Below are positions 1 to 6,273 of a stretch of DNA of 9,929 nucleotides, one piece after another. The notes beneath the pieces were generated by a model, which saw only the letters and a program-made list of their open reading frames with translations, searched no databases and was not told where the DNA came from. Numbering within the stretch: the stretch's first letter is position 1; every line of letters starts with the position of its first letter. The translations under genes and the position numbers were made by a program. The stretch is from Methanocorpusculum sp. (GTDB taxonomy: Archaea > Halobacteriota > Methanomicrobia > Methanomicrobiales > Methanocorpusculaceae): positions 1-9,929 of the forward strand of contig DALTWQ010000046.1 of NCBI GenBank assembly GCA_029987025.1, given 5' to 3'.

Positions 1-38
1 CCTTCTTTCAGTTTTCCAACTTCGGTTTGTTCCTTCAT
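1..38 (-). CDS. Translation initiation factor aIF5A, N-terminal fragment (runs off the window edge)
   Basis: An ATG on the minus strand at 38-36 opens a frame that is still open at base 1 and reads MKEQTEVGKLKEG. Archaeal IF5A proteins typically begin with a short acidic and basic stretch followed by a LKEG-type motif just before the first SH3-like beta barrel, and this fragment resembles that start closely. aIF5A is the hypusine-modified factor that binds the ribosome and relieves stalling at difficult peptide bonds such as polyproline. Only 12 complete codons and part of a 13th are visible, so the hypusine lysine loop lies outside the window. The gene is divergent from the phosphatase gene at 142 and shares a roughly 100-bp promoter region with it. 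The identification comes from a short peptide by memory, so it is probable rather than certain. Confidence 0.66.
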   Translation of the reverse strand, partial: MKEQTEVGKLKE

Positions 39-68
39 TGTTAATCTATCTATATTATATGAGGTATG

Positions 69-76
69 TATTTAAG
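69..76 (-). promoter_or_regulatory. Candidate TATA box for the divergent aIF5A-like gene
   Basis: Read on the minus strand these bases are CTTAAATA, close to the archaeal TATA consensus. The centre is about 34 bases before the minus-strand ATG at 38, which would put transcription start near 45-48 and give a leader of under 10 bases. A second AT-rich run at 49-60 is too close to the start codon to be the main TATA box. Assigned by eye from spacing only. Confidence 0.35.
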
Positions 77-101
77 AGTGTTGCGGCACGAAGGTGTAAA
101 A

Positions 102-114
102 GAAAGCATAAAAT
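102..114 (+). promoter_or_regulatory. Candidate BRE/TATA element for the phosphatase-NAD kinase-TPR operon
   Basis: The purine-rich GAAAG followed by CATAAAAT looks like an archaeal BRE plus TATA box. The TATA centre lies about 32 bases before the ATG at 142, so transcription would start about 6 bases or fewer before the start codon. No Shine-Dalgarno sequence is visible before 142, which agrees with a leaderless or nearly leaderless message. Confidence 0.4.
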
Positions 115-141
115 CCTTATCCATACATAAAATATAGTAAC

Positions 142-936
142 ATGTTATCTCCGGAAGAGTTCTTCTCACTCTGCGAAACTGCAGCAGCGCGTATTAAGGA
201 TGCACTTGTTCCTCTGGTCGGAACCGAGTACGGTGCGGAAGAACTCTGTATGGGTGCAGATAATACGCCGACAGAACGTCTGGATAAGATTGCTGAAGAT
301 ATTGTGCTCGAAATTTTCCGTGAGCATAAGGTCTGTAAACATCTGCTTTCAGAAGAGGCGGGAATGGTGGATGTCGGAGGGGATGCCGGAATCGCTTATC
401 TGGACCCAGTTGACGGTTCGTTCAACGCGGGTGCGGGCATTCCGTTTTATGCGCTGTCAGTCGCATTATCTGACGGGCACGATGTCATACTCGGGTATGT
501 GAGAAATCTTGCATCGGATGAGGTTTTTACGGCGGTAAAAGGAAAGGGTGCATTTCTGAACGGAAAGGCGATTCATCCGTCAGAAAAATCAGGACTGAAT
601 GTGAGTGCGCTTTCTGTATATGCACCGTCTCCGAAAATGAAAAAACTGCTTGATGCAGGATACTCTGCGCGCAGGAGCCGCAAGTTCGGAGCATCAGCTC
701 TTGAGCTCTGTTATGTCGCCTGCGGACGCCTCGAAGGATTCCTTGATCTGCGCGGAACTCTGCGCATCACAGATGCGGCCGCTGCGATTCTGATTCTGGA
801 AGAAGCAGGAGGCGTTGTTTCTCTTCCGGAGGGGGACACGTGTGTCTTTCCGGATGATGTCAGATGCGGGCGCTGTTTGCTGGGCGCAAACAAACCTATG
901 CATGAAATTCTTTCATCAATGATGAGGTCATTATGA
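142..936 (+). CDS. Inositol monophosphatase/FBPase-family phosphatase (candidate NADP phosphatase)
   Basis: This 264-residue protein belongs to the Mg2+-dependent, Li+-sensitive phosphatase superfamily (IMPase/archaeal FBPase, MJ0109-like). The metal-site motifs are visible: S-E-E at 70-72 (E71 predicted ligand), the signature D88-P-V-D91-G-S-F-N, and a C-terminal I-T-D211-A-A-A followed by E-E-A-G-G. Length is normal for the family. Members dephosphorylate inositol-1-phosphate, fructose-1,6-bisphosphate or NADP, and sequence alone does not separate these. The stop overlaps the NAD kinase start by 4 bp (ATGA), so translation is probably coupled. In M. jannaschii MJ0917 the same kind of domain is fused to NAD kinase and acts as an NADP phosphatase; I therefore favour a role in NADP(H) turnover, with gluconeogenic FBPase as the alternative. 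The start at 142 fits the family N-terminus and needs no Shine-Dalgarno if the mRNA is leaderless. Confidence 0.88.
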   Translation: MLSPEEFFSLCETAAARIKDALVPLVGTEYGAEELCMGADNTPTERLDKIAEDIVLEIFREHKVCKHLLSEEAGMVDVGGDAGIAYLDPVDGSFNAGAGIPFYALSVALSDGHDVILGYVRNLASDEVFTAVKGKGAFLNGKAIHPSEKSGLNVSALSVYAPSPKMKKLLDAGYSARRSRKFGASALELCYVACGRLEGFLDLRGTLRITDAAAAILILEEAGGVVSLPEGDTCVFPDDVRCGRCLLGANKPMHEILSSMMRSL

Positions 937-1748
937 AAATTTGTATTGTATCAAAGATTGATTCAAAAGAGCCGGTTGAACTTGCACAGTCTCTCGGCTG
1001 GGAACTTTCAAATCTCGGGCATGAGGTAATTTACGAGGAGTCGATTGCCTCAGAGCTTGGGTATTCAGGTGTTCAGCTCGAAAACTGCGATGCGGATATG
1101 GTGCTTGTAGTGGGCGGTGACGGCAGTGTTCTCCGCGCTGTACGGCTTATGAAGAAACAGATTCCTGTGCTCGGCATTAATCAGGGGCAGGTCGGTTTTC
1201 TTACCGATGTTGAGCGGGAAAATCTGACGCAGGCAATTTCTTCTTTGAAGCTGCCGCTGGATGTCGATTCACGTATGAGAATTTCTGTCTCGTGCGAGGG
1301 GCGGGATTTAGGTGCCGCATTAAATGAGGCGGTCATTCTTACCTCGCGCCCGGCAAAGATGCTGATATTTACCATCTATGCGGACGGGCAGAAGATTGAT
1401 TCGTTCCGCGCCGACGGGCTGATTGTAAGTACGCCTACGGGTTCTACCGCATACGCGATGAGTGCCGGAGGTCCTATCATTGACCCGTCGCTTGAGGCGA
1501 TTCTTCTGGTTCCTATTGCACCCTATATGCTTTCTTCGCGCCCGTATCTTATCAGTTCTTCAGCAACACTCAGGATTGAGACGACCTCTATGAATAAGTC
1601 TGCGGTTCTGGCTATGGATGGCAAAGACCAGTATGATATAGGCGAGAAGGCGGATATCCTTATCCGGAAAGCAGAATCTCCGGCTCTTTTTGCGGATGTC
1701 GGACGCACGTTCTTTGAAAAAGTTAAGCAGAAGCTCGGGCAGCACTGA
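933..1748 (+). CDS. nadK: NAD kinase (ATP-NAD kinase)
   Basis: A 271-residue cytoplasmic NAD kinase, which phosphorylates the 2'-hydroxyl of NAD to make NADP. Family motifs appear in the expected order: G-G-D-G at 61-64, G-I-N-x-G-x-x-G-F-L at 81-90, the N131-E132 pair that contacts the nicotinamide-side ribose, the A-D-G-L-I-V-S-T-P-T-G-S-T-A-Y block at 160-174 followed by A-G-G-P, and P-I-A-P-Y-M-L-S-S-R-P. Two positions differ from the commonest form: Ser65 where GGDGT is usual, and Tyr where PH is usual in the last motif; both look conservative. Its ATG lies inside the phosphatase stop (ATGA), with a modest GAGGT ribosome-binding site at 924-928. It is the second gene of a three-gene operon and ends 2 bp before the TPR gene. 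Confidence 0.93.
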   Translation: MKICIVSKIDSKEPVELAQSLGWELSNLGHEVIYEESIASELGYSGVQLENCDADMVLVVGGDGSVLRAVRLMKKQIPVLGINQGQVGFLTDVERENLTQAISSLKLPLDVDSRMRISVSCEGRDLGAALNEAVILTSRPAKMLIFTIYADGQKIDSFRADGLIVSTPTGSTAYAMSAGGPIIDPSLEAILLVPIAPYMLSSRPYLISSSATLRIETTSMNKSAVLAMDGKDQYDIGEKADILIRKAESPALFADVGRTFFEKVKQKLGQH

Positions 1749-1750
1749 TT

Positions 1751-2698
1751 ATGGGATTATTCAGCAGAAAAAAGGATGGGGCGGAGTCTTCATCAAAGGT
1801 ATCATCAGCAGATTCGGCCATGTGGCTTTCAAACGCAGCAGCGTTTATGCGCAGGAACAACTACTCAGGTGCTCTTCACTGTCTTGATGAGGCGCTGAAA
1901 GCAGATCCTGAAAATCCTGCTGCCTGGCATGAAAAAGGCAGGATGCTTGCGCTTCTGAAGCATGAAGAGGCATCTCTTGCAGCGTATGACAAGGCGATTT
2001 CCCTTCGTCCGAATACTGCTGTGTATTATCACAACAAAGGAGATGCGCTTGCATCATTTTCACGATTCGATGAGGCTGATGAGTATTTCTTAAAAGCCAT
2101 TTCTCTTTCGCCCGATGACGTTGTGTATCTGACAAGTCATGCCCGTATTCTCGCGCAGAAGAAGCAGTTTAAGGATGCGGATGCAATTATGGCTAAAATC
2201 TGCAAGATGGAGGCACGGGCTCCAGAACACTGGTTTAACCGTGCGGAGTTTCTTTATGCCGCAGGGAAGTACCGCGATGCAGTGAACTGTTATCATGCAT
2301 CTATTGAGATTGCTCCCGGAAACCCGGTAGGTCACTTCAACTGCGGAAACGCCCTTGCAAAGCTCGGAGACCATGAAGAAGCGGTCAGATGTTTTGACAA
2401 GGCGCTGAAGTATGAGCGGTCGATGACGGGTGCTATGAATAATAAGGGACTTTCTTTGAGTATTTTAGGCGACCACAAAAAAGCGTACGACTGTTTCCGC
2501 CGTGTGTTAATTGCACGTCCGAATGATGCTGACGCTCTGTTTAATAAAGGGTATGAACTGCTGATGCTCGAAGAGTATGAAGATGCTGCTGCTGCATTTG
2601 ACCAGTGTCTTTCCTGCGCCGGAGAAAACCGCCGCGACTTAATTGACCGCGCCCGCGAAAGCAAGGCCGAAGCACAGAAGAAAATGCAGGAAAAATAA
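1751..2698 (+). CDS. TPR-repeat protein, eight tandem repeats, function unknown
   Basis: This 315-residue soluble protein is almost wholly tetratricopeptide repeats. After a 21-residue charged/serine-rich leader it splits without gaps into eight 34-residue units: 22-55, 56-89, 90-123, 124-157, 158-191, 192-225, 226-259 and 260-293, followed by a 22-residue charged capping helix. The TPR signature (W/Y or similar at position 4, small residues at 8 and 20, Y/F near 24, P near 32) is clear in most units; the fourth, sixth and eighth lack the proline at position 32. There is no signal peptide, membrane segment or catalytic domain. TPR arrays form a superhelical protein-binding groove, so the role is presumably scaffolding, with an unknown partner. 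It starts 2 bp after the NAD kinase stop with no clear Shine-Dalgarno, and belongs to that operon. An oligo-T terminator follows it. Confidence 0.87.
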   Translation: MGLFSRKKDGAESSSKVSSADSAMWLSNAAAFMRRNNYSGALHCLDEALKADPENPAAWHEKGRMLALLKHEEASLAAYDKAISLRPNTAVYYHNKGDALASFSRFDEADEYFLKAISLSPDDVVYLTSHARILAQKKQFKDADAIMAKICKMEARAPEHWFNRAEFLYAAGKYRDAVNCYHASIEIAPGNPVGHFNCGNALAKLGDHEEAVRCFDKALKYERSMTGAMNNKGLSLSILGDHKKAYDCFRRVLIARPNDADALFNKGYELLMLEEYEDAAAAFDQCLSCAGENRRDLIDRARESKAEAQKKMQEK

Positions 2699-2754
2699 TT
2701 TTTCCTTCTTTTGTGTAAATCTATTTTTTGAAAAAAAGTTTGCAGGTTTTTTTT
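2699..2754. terminator. Bidirectional oligo-T/oligo-A terminator region between convergent genes
   Basis: The gap between the convergent TPR and NifX-like genes holds T runs at 2699-2703, 2724-2729 (T6) and 2747-2754 (T8) for plus-strand transcripts, and A7 at 2731-2737, which is T7 on the minus strand. Archaeal RNA polymerase terminates on such U-rich stretches without needing a GC hairpin. T6-G-A7 at 2724-2737 is also a near-perfect palindrome, so one short element can serve both directions. Confidence 0.65.
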
Positions 2755-2771
2755 GATTTTATATTTCTGAC

Positions 2772-3149
2772 TCAGTGTTTGCAGTTTCCATGACAGTGAT
2801 GTGCTGCATCATCACCGTGATGGCTGCAGACGGTTTCCGCATTGAACTGCAGTCTGCCTTCGGCAAGTGCCGCTGCTGCATCGTCAGTGCTGCCGGAAAC
2901 GCCCGGATAAAGTTCGATGCCTGCAGATGCTGCAGCGTATCGTGCACCGCTTCCGATGCCGCCGCAGATTAATGCATCTGCATCGAGCGAGAGCAGGATG
3001 TCAACTAATGCTTCATGTCCGGTTCCGTTAGTCTTGACTACTTTTTTATCAGAAACTTTTCCGCCGGAGATTGTGTAGACTGCAAACTCGGGTGTTGCTC
3101 CGAAGTGCTGGAAAACCATGCCGTTTTCAGAAGTAACTGCGATTCTCAT
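2772..3149 (-). CDS. NifX/NifB-C-like dinitrogenase Fe-Mo cofactor domain protein with His/Cys-rich tail
   Basis: A 125-residue protein with the small RNase-H-like domain shared by NifX, NafY, VnfX and the NifB C-terminus (dinitrogenase iron-molybdenum cofactor biosynthesis family). Supporting sequence includes the N-terminal M-R-I-A-V-T-S-E, the Q-H-F-G motif near residue 14, A-L-I-C-G-G-I-G-S-G in the middle and G-I-E-L-Y-P-G-V, with the domain ending near residue 104. The last 18 residues form a metal-binding-looking tail with Cys 108, 119 and 123 and His 110, 111, 117, 118, 120 and 125. No nif structural genes are nearby. Free-standing members are common in methanogens, including non-fixers, and most have unknown roles, probably holding or delivering Fe-S or Mo-containing clusters. 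It is transcribed alone, convergent with the TPR gene and divergent from porC. No Shine-Dalgarno is visible, so it may be leaderless. Confidence 0.84.
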   Translation of the reverse strand: MRIAVTSENGMVFQHFGATPEFAVYTISGGKVSDKKVVKTNGTGHEALVDILLSLDADALICGGIGSGARYAAASAGIELYPGVSGSTDDAAAALAEGRLQFNAETVCSHHGDDAAHHCHGNCKH

Positions 3150-3172
3150 AGATATTCATTGGTGTTTCAGTG

Positions 3173-3185
3173 CGATAAAGATAAG
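3173..3185 (-). promoter_or_regulatory. Candidate TATA element for the NifX-like gene
   Basis: Read on the minus strand this is an AT-rich stretch containing TTATCTTTATC. It is centred about 30 bases before the ATG at 3149, which predicts a transcript starting almost at the start codon, in line with the absence of a ribosome-binding site. It is a weak match to the archaeal TATA consensus, assigned by position. Confidence 0.3.
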
Positions 3186-3228
3186 GATGGGAAAACCGTC
3201 GGATTTTTCTGAGCGGGTTATCATCCGG

Positions 3229-3265
3229 CAAATTCATATTGATTAATCATGATAAATATAAGGTG
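3229..3265 (+). promoter_or_regulatory. Promoter/leader region of the por operon
   Basis: This AT-rich block lies just before porC. AAATTCATATT at 3230-3240 is a plausible TATA box, giving a start near 3260. A better-looking A/T element, GATAAATATA at 3251-3260, sits too close to the ATG at 3268 to drive an mRNA that includes that codon. AAGGTG at 3260-3265 may serve as a Shine-Dalgarno, though its spacing of 2 bases is short. The exact transcription start cannot be fixed by reading. Confidence 0.33.
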
Positions 3266-3267
3266 TT

Positions 3268-3813
3268 ATGAGAGAACTTCGTATCCACGGAAGAGGTGGT
3301 CAGGGTTCTGTAACGGCTGCCGAGTTAATCGCAACCGCTGCATTTACCGCAGGCGTCTTTTCCCAGGCATTTCCGGCGTTCGGTGTGGAACGCCGCGGTG
3401 CACCGGTACAGGCCTTCGTCAGGTTCAGTGACCAGAAAATCCGCCTGAGAAGCCAGGTATATGAACCGGATTATGTCATAGTGCAGGACAGCACCTTAAT
3501 TCGCGACGTCAACGTCTTTGCCGGTATGAAAAAAGGCGGAATCGCCTTAATCAATACCGAAAAGAAGGCAGAATACAACGTGCCCGAAGGTGTAAAAGTC
3601 ATCGCCTTCGATGCAACCAAAGTCGCCATCGAAGAAATCGGACTTCCGATTACCAATACAACTCTGATGGGTGCATTCGCAGCAATCTCCGGAGAAATCA
3701 CTCTCGATGCATTAAAAGAAGCAATCGAAGGAAGATTCCCCGGAAAACTTGCCGTGACTAATTTTGCTGCTGCAAAGCGCGCCTATGAAATGCTGATGGA
3801 GGAGAAGAACTAA
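3268..3813 (+). CDS. porC: Pyruvate:ferredoxin oxidoreductase, gamma subunit
   Basis: A 181-residue gamma subunit of the 2-oxoacid:ferredoxin oxidoreductase family. The N-terminus carries the family's glycine-rich motif H-G-R-G-G-Q-G-S-V at 7-15, and A-F-P-A-F-G-V-E-R-R-G-A-P at 34-46 matches the conserved segment seen in pyruvate-type gamma subunits. In the four-subunit archaeal enzyme this subunit is thought to bind the CoA side of the reaction pyruvate + CoA + oxidised ferredoxin = acetyl-CoA + CO2 + reduced ferredoxin. In hydrogenotrophic methanogens the flux is mostly towards pyruvate synthesis. The ATG at 3268 places the glycine motif at the usual distance from the start. It is the first gene of porCDAB; its TAA shares one base with the porD ATG (TAATG), so the genes are probably translationally coupled. 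Confidence 0.92.
   Translation: MRELRIHGRGGQGSVTAAELIATAAFTAGVFSQAFPAFGVERRGAPVQAFVRFSDQKIRLRSQVYEPDYVIVQDSTLIRDVNVFAGMKKGGIALINTEKKAEYNVPEGVKVIAFDATKVAIEEIGLPITNTTLMGAFAAISGEITLDALKEAIEGRFPGKLAVTNFAAAKRAYEMLMEEKN
3798..3804 (+). promoter_or_regulatory. Shine-Dalgarno site for porD
   Basis: GGAGGAG inside the end of porC lies 8 bases before the porD ATG at 3813. It is a strong match to the archaeal anti-Shine-Dalgarno and supports that start despite the one-base overlap with the upstream stop. Confidence 0.72.
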
Positions 3814-4079
3814 TGCCGCTTGGAATTGGATGTACTGCACGTCCCGGAAACGGCCGGAACAACAAAACCGGTTCATGGCGTGTCTATTACCCCGTACTTG
3901 ATACCGCAAAATGCACAAAATGCGGCACCTGCCAGTTAATCTGTCCGGAAGGCTGTGTATATCAGAACGAAGACAAGACCTACACAATCGACCTCGACTA
4001 CTGCAAAGGCTGCGGTCTTTGTGCAGCAGAATGCCCGGACAAGGCAAAAGCGATTTCCATGCATCTGGAGGAAAAATAA
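3813..4079 (+). CDS. porD: Pyruvate:ferredoxin oxidoreductase, delta subunit (2[4Fe-4S] ferredoxin)
   Basis: An 88-residue bacterial-type ferredoxin subunit. Two complete C-x2-C-x2-C-x3-C-P motifs are present, with Cys at 34, 37, 40, 44 and at 64, 67, 70, 74; they bind two [4Fe-4S] clusters that pass electrons from the thiamine site in PorB to external ferredoxin. The 33-residue N-terminal extension before the first motif, with its G-S-W-R pattern, is typical of Por delta subunits and separates them from free ferredoxins. The start is set by TAATG overlap with porC and a strong upstream Shine-Dalgarno. The stop is immediately followed by the porA ATG. Confidence 0.94.
   Translation: MPLGIGCTARPGNGRNNKTGSWRVYYPVLDTAKCTKCGTCQLICPEGCVYQNEDKTYTIDLDYCKGCGLCAAECPDKAKAISMHLEEK
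4067..4071 (+). promoter_or_regulatory. Shine-Dalgarno site for porA
   Basis: GGAGG lies 8 bases before the ATG at 4080. Another in-frame ATG at 4086 (Met3) would be 14 bases away, so the spacing favours 4080. Confidence 0.65.
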
Positions 4080-5237
4080 ATGACAATGAAAATTATGGAA
4101 GGATCCATGGCTGTTGCAGAAGCAGTAACGCTCTGCCGCCCGCAGGTCATTTCCGCATATCCGATTACTCCGCAGACGCATATTGTAGAAGACCTTGCAT
4201 CCATCATTGCTGACGGAAAGCTTGATGCAGAATACATCTGTGTTGAGTCCGAGTTCTCTGCATTATCTGCATGTATAGGAGCATCTGCTGCAGGAAGCCG
4301 TGTTTACTCTGCAACCACCTCCCAGGGACTTGCATTAATGGGTGAGGTCGTCTTCAACTCTGCAGGTATGCGCCTTCCGATTGTAATGGGTATTGCAAAT
4401 CGTGCAATCTCTGCCCCGCTTTCTATCTGGAATGACCAGCAGGATTCTATCATGATGCGTGATTCCGGATGGATTCAGACTTACGCAGAAGACAACCAGG
4501 AAGCAGTGGATTTACACATCTTATCCTACAAAGTCTGCGAAGACCATGATATTCTCCTGCCGGCCTTTGTCTGCTTTGACGGATTCATCTTATCCCACGT
4601 CTACGAGCCGGTCGACATCCCCGAGCAGGAACAGGTTGACAGATTCTTAGGTCCGTTCACTCCCTATCAGAAACTCGACTGCAAAGACCCGATTTCGTTC
4701 GGTATGTACGCAACTCCTGAGTACTATCTTGAGTTCCGCTACGAGCACGATGCAGCAGTCAAGCGTGCAGCAGAAGCATTCAAAAAACACGCAAAAGAGT
4801 TTGCAAAGATTTTCGGCCGTGACTACTCCGAGTTAGTTACCAAATACCGGATGGATGATGCAGAAACCGTAATTGTTGCAATGGGTTCCATCTGCGGAAC
4901 TATCAAGGATGCCATTGACGAGATGCGTGCTGCAGGAAAGAAGGTAGGACTTCTCGGTATCAGAATGTTTCGGCCGTTCCCGTCCGAAGACATCCGTGCA
5001 GCTCTTGCAGATGCAAAGCGTGTTGCAGTCCTTGATAAAAACATCAGTCTTGGTGCAAAAGGTGCCGCAGCCCTTGAAATCAAGGATGCCTGCTACGGCA
5101 TGAACGTTCCGATTTTAGATTATATCATCGGTCTCGGCGGCCGTGATGTAAAGATTTCCGACATCAAAGAGGTTGTAAAACTCTGTGAGGAAGGAAAAGG
5201 CGATATGTTCTACGGCTTACGCGAGGAGGTGCTCTGA
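4080..5237 (+). CDS. porA: Pyruvate:ferredoxin oxidoreductase, alpha subunit
   Basis: A 385-residue alpha subunit holding the pyrimidine-binding (domain I) and transketolase C-like (domain II) parts of the 2-oxoacid:ferredoxin oxidoreductase. Visible landmarks are the early Y-P-I-T-P-Q-T at 27-33, the V-E-S-E-F-S-A motif carrying the glutamate that activates thiamine diphosphate, A-T-T-S-Q-G-L-A-L-M, and W-N-D-Q-Q-D-S; the C-terminal half has a V-A-M-G-S-I-C-G-T segment and R-M-F-R-P-F-P. The length and the Q-Q-D-S region fit the pyruvate type better than the 2-oxoglutarate (Kor) or branched-chain (Vor) types. A directly linked beta subunit without a separate biotin enzyme also fits Por, but substrate identity is inferred. 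No frame damage is visible. The stop is one base before the porB ATG. Confidence 0.92.
   Translation: MTMKIMEGSMAVAEAVTLCRPQVISAYPITPQTHIVEDLASIIADGKLDAEYICVESEFSALSACIGASAAGSRVYSATTSQGLALMGEVVFNSAGMRLPIVMGIANRAISAPLSIWNDQQDSIMMRDSGWIQTYAEDNQEAVDLHILSYKVCEDHDILLPAFVCFDGFILSHVYEPVDIPEQEQVDRFLGPFTPYQKLDCKDPISFGMYATPEYYLEFRYEHDAAVKRAAEAFKKHAKEFAKIFGRDYSELVTKYRMDDAETVIVAMGSICGTIKDAIDEMRAAGKKVGLLGIRMFRPFPSEDIRAALADAKRVAVLDKNISLGAKGAAALEIKDACYGMNVPILDYIIGLGGRDVKISDIKEVVKLCEEGKGDMFYGLREEVL
5225..5231 (+). promoter_or_regulatory. Shine-Dalgarno site that decides the porB start
   Basis: GGAGGTG is a near-perfect anti-Shine-Dalgarno match, 7 bases before the ATG at 5239. The porB frame is open upstream to an ATG at 5185, inside porA, but that start would add 18 residues with no family similarity and has no such site. 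The porB protein should therefore be read from 5239. Confidence 0.83.
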
Positions 5238-5238
5238 T

Positions 5239-6126
5239 ATGGTTGACAGAAAACTTGAAAACTTTGAGTGCGGCCACCGTGCCTGCGGCGGCTGCGGTGC
5301 ATCTGCAGCAGTCAGAATGATTTTAAAAGGCGCCGGCGAAAACACGATTGTTGTATCTCCGACCGGATGTCTTGAAGTCTTCTCCACCCCGTACCCTGAA
5401 ACAGCATGGAAAACACCCTGGATACACTCTCTCTTCGAAAACGCATCCGCTGTTGCCTCGGGTATTGAAGCATCCTTAAAGAAGCAGGGAAGACTCGGAA
5501 ACGAAAAAATTCTCGTAGTAGGCGGTGACGGTGCAACACTCGATATCGGAACACTTTGTATCTCCGGTGCATTCGAGCGCGGACACGACTTCACCTACAT
5601 CTGCTATGATAATGAAGCATACATGAACACGGGTATTCAGCGTTCCGGTGCAACTCCGTATGATGCAGACACCACCACCACACCTGCCGGTGCCTGTTCA
5701 TTCGGAAACAGCCGTCCCAAAAAGGATCTCCCGCAGATTCTGGTAGCCCACGGTTCACCGTACGTTGCAACCGCCACTATGGCTTACCCGATGGACTTAA
5801 TGAAAAAGGTCGAGCGTGCAATGAACACCAAAGGACCCTGTTACATCCAGGTCCATGCACCGTGCTGTACCGGATGGGGATTCGACAGTTCCAAGACGAT
5901 GGAAATCGGACGCATGGCTGTCGAGTGCGGTCTCTGGGTTAACTATGAGATTGTAAATGGTGTTTTAGAGACACAGAAGAAGGTAAAGCGTGTGCCGGTA
6001 GATTCCTACCTGCAGGCACAGAAGCGTTTCCGCCACCTCTTCAAGCCCGCAAGAAACGATGCTGAGATTGCCAAGATTCAGGCTATCGCTGATGCCAATG
6101 CCGCAAAGTACGGCATTGACTTATAA
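5239..6126 (+). CDS. porB: Pyruvate:ferredoxin oxidoreductase, beta subunit (thiamine diphosphate-binding)
   Basis: A 295-residue beta subunit, numbered from the ATG at 5239. It binds the diphosphate end of thiamine diphosphate and the proximal [4Fe-4S] cluster. The cluster ligands are recognisable: C16-G-G-C19 near the N-terminus, C44 in P-T-G-C-L, and C209 or C210 in the A-P-C-C-T-G-W-G segment. The thiamine motif runs from G-D-G at 96-98 to the D-N-E-A-Y-M-N-T-G segment at 124-132. The T-G-I-Q-R-S-G-A-T-P sequence and the T-T-T-T run that follows are characteristic of pyruvate-type beta subunits. With PorA it forms the active site; PorD takes the electrons. It is the last gene of the por operon: the TAA is followed at once by T-rich sequence. 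Confidence 0.93.
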   Translation: MVDRKLENFECGHRACGGCGASAAVRMILKGAGENTIVVSPTGCLEVFSTPYPETAWKTPWIHSLFENASAVASGIEASLKKQGRLGNEKILVVGGDGATLDIGTLCISGAFERGHDFTYICYDNEAYMNTGIQRSGATPYDADTTTTPAGACSFGNSRPKKDLPQILVAHGSPYVATATMAYPMDLMKKVERAMNTKGPCYIQVHAPCCTGWGFDSSKTMEIGRMAVECGLWVNYEIVNGVLETQKKVKRVPVDSYLQAQKRFRHLFKPARNDAEIAKIQAIADANAAKYGIDL

Positions 6127-6150
6127 TTTTTTACCCGCTAAACTTTTTTT
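6127..6150 (+). terminator. Oligo-T terminator after porB
   Basis: T6 at 6127-6132 directly follows the porB stop and T7 lies at 6144-6150, with further T-rich sequence to about 6161. There is no strong GC hairpin, as expected for an archaeal intrinsic terminator. It separates the por operon from the mrp-mfn-surE operon. Confidence 0.6.
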
Positions 6151-6273
6151 CCTAGTTTATTTTGTTGGAATAATCATCTGTTATGATAAAATCTAGTTCT
6201 TCCGCAAAAATTCCGGTGAATATTTCAGTCAGTCATCCTCTGCTGATGCCTATTCATCCCGTGTTCACAACAA

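Noticed and set aside
86..94. The 9-mer GCACGAAGG recurs at 9916-9924, near the opposite end of the window and again after an AT-rich element.
   Set aside because: A 9-base match is expected by chance in about 10 kb, and the flanking bases diverge at once, so there is no support for an attachment site or shared operator.
2772..3149. Possibility that the NifX-like gene marks a nitrogen-fixation cluster.
   Set aside because: No nifH, D, K, E, N or B-like sequence is in the window, and free-standing NifX-domain proteins are common in methanogens.
3268..6126. Reading the four-subunit enzyme as 2-oxoglutarate (Kor) or branched-chain (Vor) oxidoreductase.
   Set aside because: The gamma-subunit E-R-R-G region, the delta-subunit extension and the PorB threonine-rich segment after T-G-I-Q-R-S fit the pyruvate type better. 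A tree of alpha and beta subunits would settle it.
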